Source: MFZZ01 sp964610165
Lineage (GTDB): Bacteria > Patescibacteriota > Microgenomatia > UBA1406 > GWC2-37-13
Length of the DNA: 10,633 nucleotides
Assembly: GCA_964610165.1 (NCBI GenBank)
Contig: CAZSUZ010000037.1
Coordinates: forward strand, 1-10,633
Direction: 5' to 3'
The position numbers and the translations under genes were made by a program. Positions 5,900 to 10,633 of this stretch are shown here, in pieces; position 1 is the first letter of the stretch, and each line of letters opens with the position of its first letter. The notes beneath the pieces are model-generated. The model saw nothing but the letters and a program-made list of their open reading frames with translations, was not told where the DNA came from and ran no database searches.

Positions 5900-6622
5900 A
5901 TGAGAACAGAATGTTCTAGATTCTCAGACATACACGAATTTCGTAATACATTTGATATTGATACTCATTATTTAGTAGATGGCTACAAACATATTGTTCG
6001 TGGTGGTTTTGCAAACAATAATCAAAAAGTGCTATATGTTGATGGTATAACCAGTGCTGGAAAAACTACATTATTACATCATTTAAAACAAGAATTACCC
6101 AACACACATTCAATACCTGAATTTAATCAGCAGATTCCAGAGATATATAGAAATATTGGCCAACAGATGTGTATTGCAGACCAGCTTCGAGCAGAGTTTT
6201 GGTTTTATAATCAATATCTTCAAAAAGATAGAGAATTAAGATCTATAACAGGTGAAGTAATAGTTGATAGAGGATTATTAGGTGTATTTCCTTATAGCAA
6301 TTTATTGGGTGATCAGAAAGAAGTATCACTGCGATTAATGAGAAGAGCGCGACAACGAGAATGGGTGCCAGGTACTTATATTTTTTTAACGGCTCAACCA
6401 GAAATAATTAAAGAGAGAATGATGAATCGCCAGGATGCTGCACATATAACTGAAGAATATTGGAATAATGGTTTATCTGATTTTGTTAATATATTACTTC
6501 CTTCAATTGAAGAAGTTGCGACATATGCACAAGTTCCATTAATTGATACTTCCTATAAAACTCCACAAGAGGTTTTATATGAAGTTTTAGAAATGTATGA
6601 TGAACCAAATTCAATTAAGTAA
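5900..6622 (+). CDS. P-loop (deoxy)nucleoside or nucleotide kinase-like protein
   Basis: A 240-residue protein with Walker A DGITSAGKTTLL (48-59), a DRG-type motif in IVDRGLLGVFPYSNLL (121-136) as in deoxynucleoside and thymidylate kinases, a YIFLTAQPEIIKERM strand-helix (160-174), and an arginine-containing lid RMMNRQD (173-179). Such kinases move the gamma-phosphate of ATP to a nucleoside or nucleoside monophosphate; the substrate cannot be fixed by eye. About 45 extra residues precede the P-loop. The ATG at 5900 is chosen because the in-frame GTG at 5840 lies inside the tRNA. The gene starts 19 bases after the tRNA with no terminator between, so the two probably share a transcript and tRNA 3' processing would create the mRNA 5' end. 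It is followed by phosphatase and Nudix genes that suit nucleotide metabolism. Confidence 0.75.
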   Translation: MRTECSRFSDIHEFRNTFDIDTHYLVDGYKHIVRGGFANNNQKVLYVDGITSAGKTTLLHHLKQELPNTHSIPEFNQQIPEIYRNIGQQMCIADQLRAEFWFYNQYLQKDRELRSITGEVIVDRGLLGVFPYSNLLGDQKEVSLRLMRRARQREWVPGTYIFLTAQPEIIKERMMNRQDAAHITEEYWNNGLSDFVNILLPSIEEVATYAQVPLIDTSYKTPQEVLYEVLEMYDEPNSIK

Positions 6623-6629
6623 TTATGTC

Positions 6630-6657
6630 TTGAAGTATAATTGATGAAATATATTAT
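6630..6657 (+). promoter_or_regulatory. possible promoter of the HAD-Nudix gene pair
   Basis: TTGAAG (6630-6635), a 16-base spacer and TATTAT (6652-6657) would start transcription near 6664, only a few bases before ATG 6670. A second TATAAT at 6636-6641 lacks a good -35. Both matches are modest in AT-rich sequence. Confidence 0.35.
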
Positions 6658-6669
6658 AAAGTTGCATAG

Positions 6670-7419
6670 ATGAATAATATGAAATATAAATTATTAGCAC
6701 TTGATATTGATGGTACTGTTGTAAAAGAACATTCAAATGTTCCAACTGGTAATGTTATTCAAGCACTTCGTGATATAAACAAAGTTGTAGATATTTGTTT
6801 TACCAGCGCCCGTGCATGGAAAGACCAAAAAATAATAATCGATTTAATCGGTTTAAAACCTTTTTATCATGTTGCAGAAAATGGTAGTAAAATTATAAAT
6901 CCAAATTTTATATCAGAATACAATTTTAGTATTAGTGCAACTGAAGCTATACACCTTCTACAAGATATAACACCTTATTATGTAGAAGTTGGATTTTGCA
7001 TAAATGGTATTTGGAAAAAAGAATTTACTAACCAAGAAATAATATCTACTATTTCTATAATTTCAGACTCAAAAGAAAAGGCATTAAAATTATTATCCAT
7101 ACTTCAAGATAAAAAAAACAAATTTTCTATTACAGAAGGTGCACATTGGAGTAATCCGGACTGGAGGGTAATTTTAATAAGTCATAAAAAAGCATCTAAA
7201 GGAAATGGATTATCAATAATACAAAAGAAACTTAACATTCATCAAAACGAAACAATCGCTGTTGGAGATGGTGTAAGTGATATTTCTACAATGCAATATG
7301 CAGGTTTAAAGATTGCCATGGGAAACGCAGAACCAGAATTAAAAAAGATAGTAGATATTGTTGTCCCATCAGTTATAGAAGATGGTCTAGTTACAGTTAT
7401 TAATACATATTTGAAATAA
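6670..7419 (+). CDS. Cof-type HAD-superfamily phosphatase
   Basis: A 249-residue HAD-IIB hydrolase. Motif I is LDIDGTVV (nucleophile Asp12 and acid/base Asp14), motif II is FTSAR (44-48), motif III is the lysine in SKGNGL (Lys177), and motif IV is GDGVSD (199-204) with the metal-binding aspartates. The cap between about residues 80 and 165 is of the C2 type. Such enzymes remove phosphate from sugar phosphates, nucleotides or phosphoglycolate, and specificity is not predictable by eye. A second ATG at 6679 could be the true start. The Nudix gene starts five bases after its stop, and the kinase-like gene ends 47 bases before it, so the three are probably one functional group. Confidence 0.88.
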   Translation: MNNMKYKLLALDIDGTVVKEHSNVPTGNVIQALRDINKVVDICFTSARAWKDQKIIIDLIGLKPFYHVAENGSKIINPNFISEYNFSISATEAIHLLQDITPYYVEVGFCINGIWKKEFTNQEIISTISIISDSKEKALKLLSILQDKKNKFSITEGAHWSNPDWRVILISHKKASKGNGLSIIQKKLNIHQNETIAVGDGVSDISTMQYAGLKIAMGNAEPELKKIVDIVVPSVIEDGLVTVINTYLK

Positions 7420-7424
7420 ATGTA

Positions 7425-7970
7425 ATGATAGAAAATTCAGAAGGAACAGATAATGAACCTATTACTTTATCTTCAGGAAATTGGAGTGAAAATGTATCTT
7501 GGGAATTTATGGTTAATGTAGCAATGCCTGAAGATGAATTATGTACAGCAGTTTGTTGTGTTACATTGCACAATGGCAAGTTAGTATTAGTTCAAAATAA
7601 TCGTGGCTGGGAATTGCCAGCTGGAAAAAGAGAAGAAGACGAAACTGTTTTGCAGGCAGTACAAAGAGAAGTTTTAGAGGAAACAAGAGGTTGTATTTTA
7701 GAACCAAAATTTTTTGGCTATAAAAAATTGACAGCGAAGGAGCCAGTTCCTAAACCAAATAATGCAGAATCATTTTATCCATTTCCAAATTCGTATGTTA
7801 TATATTATGTAGCTAACGTAACTGAATTTTTAGACCAAAGGTTAGAGCAAGATATAAAAGAAAGTAAACTAGTAGATTTAGAAGAAGCAGCTATTCTGCT
7901 TCAAGAAAGTGGACAATATACAAATATTTTAGAGTATTTATTAGAAAATAAGTTATTTAATCAAGAATAA
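7425..7970 (+). CDS. Nudix hydrolase
   Basis: A 181-residue protein with a Nudix box at residues 67-89: Gly67, Glu73, then REVLEE (81-86). The glycine normally found at box position 22 is replaced by Arg88 and shifted by one (EETRG), a small deviation. WELPAGKREEDE precedes the box as in typical members. Nudix enzymes split nucleoside diphosphates linked to another group (oxidised dNTPs, nucleotide sugars, dinucleotides). About 40 extra residues precede the fold, including LSSGNWSENVSWEF. The gene follows the HAD phosphatase by five bases. Its 3' end overlaps the convergent radical SAM gene by 14 bases. The substrate is unknown; nucleotide pool cleaning fits the neighbours. Confidence 0.88.
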   Translation: MIENSEGTDNEPITLSSGNWSENVSWEFMVNVAMPEDELCTAVCCVTLHNGKLVLVQNNRGWELPAGKREEDETVLQAVQREVLEETRGCILEPKFFGYKKLTAKEPVPKPNNAESFYPFPNSYVIYYVANVTEFLDQRLEQDIKESKLVDLEEAAILLQESGQYTNILEYLLENKLFNQE

Positions 7971-9675
7971 AAATAGATCGTTTCTTTTTAAAAACATCCC
8001 AACCTTTTTTTAAAGAAGCAAGAGGTATATCGTGAAGATGAATATGTTCCCAAGGTAATTGTCTATTAGGATCTTTAGCATCAAAATAAGCTCTTTCATT
8101 TAATCCTAAATCTGCCATAGCACTTCTCCAATCTTCTACAGTATCTGGTGTAAATGTTCCTGTTGTAGCTTCTTGTTCTTTTAATTTAGTATATACTTCA
8201 TACATAAGTGCTCCAACCTCATTACCACCACGCGACATAATGTTTTGTGAAAGTAAATCTACGCTTCCTTTCATACTACTCACTTTGACTTTTCCATCTA
8301 GTTCGTAATTGAGCAAATCCATTTTGGCAATATATTCATCAATTTCACCAGAAGGTGCATATTGAAATGTAGTGCCAGCTTTAGGAAAAAAATTTGGGGC
8401 TGACATACGAACTCTTCCTTCTAATCCTTTCGATTTGGCTAAATCATAAAAACCAGATAACATGTCTATAGAACGTGCAAATGAATCCTGAGCTTCACCG
8501 GGTAAATTCATAATAAGGTAAAAATCTAAGTTAGGAATTCCAGCATCAACGCTAGCTATAATAACGTTTTCAAGAACTTCTTGAGTCATGCCAGGTTTTC
8601 CTAAATGTTTGCGAAGTTCGTAATCACCTGTTTCTGGGGCAAATGCAATTTTTTCTTGTCCAGATTTACCAATTAGCTCAATATATTCATGGTCAATGCG
8701 TTCTGCTTTTGCAGATCCAACCCGTGGAGACATGCCGTTTGCCATAAGACCTTTCATAATTTCTTTAGTTGCTGCTACAGAAGAATTTGCAGGGAAAAAA
8801 AGTTTTGCAAGATCAGCGCCGTGCTCGGCACCAATTTTAGCTAATTCTACAATGGCTTGTGGATCTTGAATATCTCGATGCTTTTCTTTATAACCAGAAG
8901 CGCAAAAATGACATTTTGAAGCACAAGCATCAACTATTTCCATTGAGAAAAAAGTTTTTCCATCATAGTATCCAATGTCGTTATAATCTGTTTCAGGTGA
9001 TAAATACAAAGAATGAGGGAAAGCTGTACTTTTAGATTTTTTAATATCTGTCGGAGCGTCTTTAGCTTCCCACTGAGTAAGATATCCATTTTCTGTGGAT
9101 ACTGCATATCGTGAAGGAAGTATAATGCCTTCTTGTTGTGAAAGAAGATTAAAGAGTCTTTCACGTTCTTGTCTATTATCTCGATAAGTCTCACTTATTA
9201 GTTTTACTAAATGTTCACTATCACCAATCCCTATTACATCTGCAAAGTCAAATAATGGTAATGGATTTCTTGATACAGACCATCCACCAAATATAACAAG
9301 TGGATCACCTTCTTGTCGTTGTTCTCTTGTGAGTGGACAGCCTAGTTGGTCTAACATTCGTAAGGCACGAATATATGATCCTTCATAACTCATAGAAACA
9401 AATACCAGTTCAGGATTTAAATCTGGATTTTCTTTTAATAGTTTATAATCTTGATTAAGGTAAGAACGATCTGCATATATACCTGGAACTTGATTTAATT
9501 GGTACTCAACCATTTGATGACCAAGATTTGGTAAAGCTACATGATAAAAGTCTGGTACAACAACTGTTGCTGCTATGTCTGAAGGGTGCCACTCTTTTTC
9601 ATATAAAGGAATTTCCGTTTGAAACGGATTATTGCCAGAGATTGCAAGAGATCTGTCGTTTTCTATACTTTGCAT
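7957..9675 (-). CDS. radical SAM protein with B12-binding-like N-terminal domain
   Basis: A 572-residue protein. Residues about 35-165 look like the cobalamin-binding-type Rossmann domain that precedes many radical SAM cores (LVFVSMSYEGSYIRALRML, PLVIFGGWSVSRNPLP, DVIGIGDSEHLV). The radical SAM core begins near 240 with CASKCHFC (Cys251, Cys255, Cys258), the CxxxCxxC site for the 4Fe-4S cluster that cleaves S-adenosylmethionine. IAFAPETGDYELRKHLGKP and LIMNLPGE further on match the uncharacterised B12-binding-like radical SAM families; the DxHxGG motif for cobalamin is absent, so cobalamin may not be bound. The reaction is unknown. It is transcribed alone from a good promoter at 9688-9716 and converges on the Nudix gene. 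Confidence 0.85.
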   Translation of the reverse strand: MQSIENDRSLAISGNNPFQTEIPLYEKEWHPSDIAATVVVPDFYHVALPNLGHQMVEYQLNQVPGIYADRSYLNQDYKLLKENPDLNPELVFVSMSYEGSYIRALRMLDQLGCPLTREQRQEGDPLVIFGGWSVSRNPLPLFDFADVIGIGDSEHLVKLISETYRDNRQERERLFNLLSQQEGIILPSRYAVSTENGYLTQWEAKDAPTDIKKSKSTAFPHSLYLSPETDYNDIGYYDGKTFFSMEIVDACASKCHFCASGYKEKHRDIQDPQAIVELAKIGAEHGADLAKLFFPANSSVAATKEIMKGLMANGMSPRVGSAKAERIDHEYIELIGKSGQEKIAFAPETGDYELRKHLGKPGMTQEVLENVIIASVDAGIPNLDFYLIMNLPGEAQDSFARSIDMLSGFYDLAKSKGLEGRVRMSAPNFFPKAGTTFQYAPSGEIDEYIAKMDLLNYELDGKVKVSSMKGSVDLLSQNIMSRGGNEVGALMYEVYTKLKEQEATTGTFTPDTVEDWRSAMADLGLNERAYFDAKDPNRQLPWEHIHLHDIPLASLKKGWDVFKKKRSIFILD

Positions 9676-9687
9676 AAACCGCGAATA

Positions 9688-9716
9688 AGTATATATAACT
9701 TTATGTAATTACTCAA
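9688..9716 (-). promoter_or_regulatory. sigma-70-type promoter of the radical SAM gene
   Basis: On the minus strand TTGAGT (9716-9711), a 17-base spacer and TATACT (9693-9688) lie 12 bases before ATG 9675. The predicted leader is only about five bases, too short for a Shine-Dalgarno sequence. Confidence 0.6.
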
Positions 9717-9789
9717 TAAAAATGAATGAAATTTATGTCGCAAGTATGTATTTTTTTCTGTTACAGTGCTATATACTGCGAACGCTTTA

Positions 9790-10482
9790 CTATTTAGCTA
9801 ATATATTATTTATAGTTGCTTCAACAAGAACTTTCATAGTATCTACAATTTGCATTCCATCATGTTTTGGTGCAATTAACTGTAAATCGGTACATGCGAG
9901 TAACATAGTTTTAACTTCATTCTTTTGAAAGTTATTGATTATTTGTAATAATGCATTTCTATCTGCATCTTGAATAGTTCCATTTACTAAATTATTAATT
10001 AATTCATTAATTTGTATTTGTTCATCATTTGTTGGAAGCTTAAAATTAATATCATTTTGTTGTAATTTAGTGTTGTAAAGTTTTTTATTTATGGTTGTTG
10101 AAGTTGCAAGCAAAGCAATTTCTTTTATATTTCTATTTTTTAGAAACAGTGCTGTTTCTTCTACAATACTTAATACAGGAATTGACACTGCATTTCTTAT
10201 TTCTTCAATAAAAATATGTACACTGTTACAAGGAATAACTAAAAAATCTGCGCCTGCTTTTTCCAACTGTTTAGCGGCGTCAACTAAAAATGGAATGTAT
10301 CGATCTTCGCCAATTGCATGCGTAATTAAATCTTCCTCTATTCTATAAATTAGAGGTACATTCCATATAAGAATGGGTGGACGATTTATCTTATTTCTTT
10401 TAAAACTAGAAGAAATAATTTCTAAGTAAAATTCTGCAGTTGTATCTGGGCCGAGGCCTCCAATAATGCCGACTGTTTTCAT
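9790..10482 (-). CDS. aspartate/glutamate racemase family protein
   Basis: A 230-residue protein of normal length for the Asp/Glu racemase superfamily. It starts with GIIGGLGPDTTAEFY, the family N-terminal signature, and has the two catalytic cysteines in PCNSVH (Cys85) and LACTDLQ (Cys197), which remove and return the alpha proton without a cofactor. The first context is usually PCNT or CNTAH, and the second is usually GCTE, so Asp198 in place of glutamate is a modest variation. Members make D-aspartate or D-glutamate, or act on other amino acids. Glutamate racemase would serve peptidoglycan, but this sequence is closer to the broad aspartate racemase/YgeA group. Its ATG overlaps the stop of the upstream gene (ATGA), which implies translational coupling. 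Confidence 0.87.
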   Translation of the reverse strand: MKTVGIIGGLGPDTTAEFYLEIISSSFKRNKINRPPILIWNVPLIYRIEEDLITHAIGEDRYIPFLVDAAKQLEKAGADFLVIPCNSVHIFIEEIRNAVSIPVLSIVEETALFLKNRNIKEIALLATSTTINKKLYNTKLQQNDINFKLPTNDEQIQINELINNLVNGTIQDADRNALLQIINNFQKNEVKTMLLACTDLQLIAPKHDGMQIVDTMKVLVEATINNILAK

Positions 10483-10633
10483 ATATTTGTATTAATTAAT
10501 AATTCTTCGAGTGATGCATCTTGTACATCTTGTCTGCCATGCGAAAGAACCGTTACAAGTCTGCTAAAATCTTGTCTGGCTCTTCTTAAATTTTCTTTTA
10601 CACCAGAGTTTGTTTCTGTTTTGAATTTTTTCT
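10479..10633 (-). CDS. unrecognised protein, C-terminal end only (5' truncated)
   Basis: One minus-strand frame is open from the window edge to TGA at 10481-10479 and gives about 50 residues: polar, with RRARQDFSRLVTVL and a helical ending ASLEELLINTNI. The other two minus frames have stops. Its TGA overlaps the racemase ATG in the four bases ATGA, a common arrangement for co-translated genes, which is the main reason to accept it. No family is recognised from this fragment. Confidence 0.55.
   Translation of the reverse strand, partial: KKFKTETNSGVKENLRRARQDFSRLVTVLSHGRQDVQDASLEELLINTNI

Noticed and set aside
8934..9194. Minus-strand frame of 86 residues within the radical SAM gene
   Set aside because: It is an out-of-frame shadow of a well-supported gene.
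9755..9785. Terminator after the racemase-family gene
   Set aside because: The only hairpin is a 4-bp stem (CAGT/ACTG) and no T run follows on the minus strand.
9722..9928. Plus-strand 68-residue frame
   Set aside because: It lies mostly antisense to the 3' end of the racemase-family gene and has no recognisable content or promoter.

Overview
The window looks like part of an AT-rich, streamlined bacterial genome, most likely a member of the Candidate Phyla Radiation (Patescibacteria). The evidence is a TrbC/VirB2-like pilin of the type common in that group, a UMP kinase of the archaeal-like type, short intergenic spaces, and gene starts with no convincing Shine-Dalgarno sequence. TGA is used as a stop (for example 1151-1153), so the code is standard and the recoded Gracilibacteria/Absconditabacteria are unlikely. 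The taxonomic call is an inference.

Left part (1-2173, + strand): the C-terminal end of a ClpB/ClpC-type AAA+ unfoldase with an unusual segment before the arginine-finger region and a zinc ribbon plus low-complexity tail. It is followed by a small 49-residue one-helix membrane protein, a membrane HExxH metalloprotease-like protein and a type IV secretion-like pilin. Together these read as a protein quality control and cell envelope segment.

Middle (2181-5728): a minus-strand sugar-phosphate nucleotidyltransferase carries an N-terminal ribbon-helix-helix DNA-binding domain. It is interrupted in the assembly by a 100-N scaffold gap flanked by an identical 55-base duplication. Collapsing the duplication restores one intact 277-residue frame. 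A 163-base divergent region holds two overlapping sigma-70-type promoters and an intrinsic terminator placed before the next gene. That gene is an in-frame fusion of a UMP kinase to a class I SAM methyltransferase, followed by recF.

Right part (5796-7970, + strand): tRNA-Ser(CGA), then a P-loop (deoxy)nucleoside/nucleotide kinase-like gene, a Cof-type HAD phosphatase and a Nudix hydrolase. This cluster could act in nucleotide salvage or sanitation.

Far right (7957-10633, - strand): a B12-binding-like radical SAM protein with its own promoter, an Asp/Glu racemase-family protein, and the 3' end of an unrecognised gene that overlaps the racemase start by four bases.

The points that most deserve a second look are the two domain fusions (RHH-nucleotidyltransferase and UMP kinase-methyltransferase), the short terminated leader in front of the kinase fusion, a 20-base motif shared by that leader and the tRNA promoter, the atypical C-terminal part of the AAA+ protein, and a GC-rich patch inside the UMP kinase domain.
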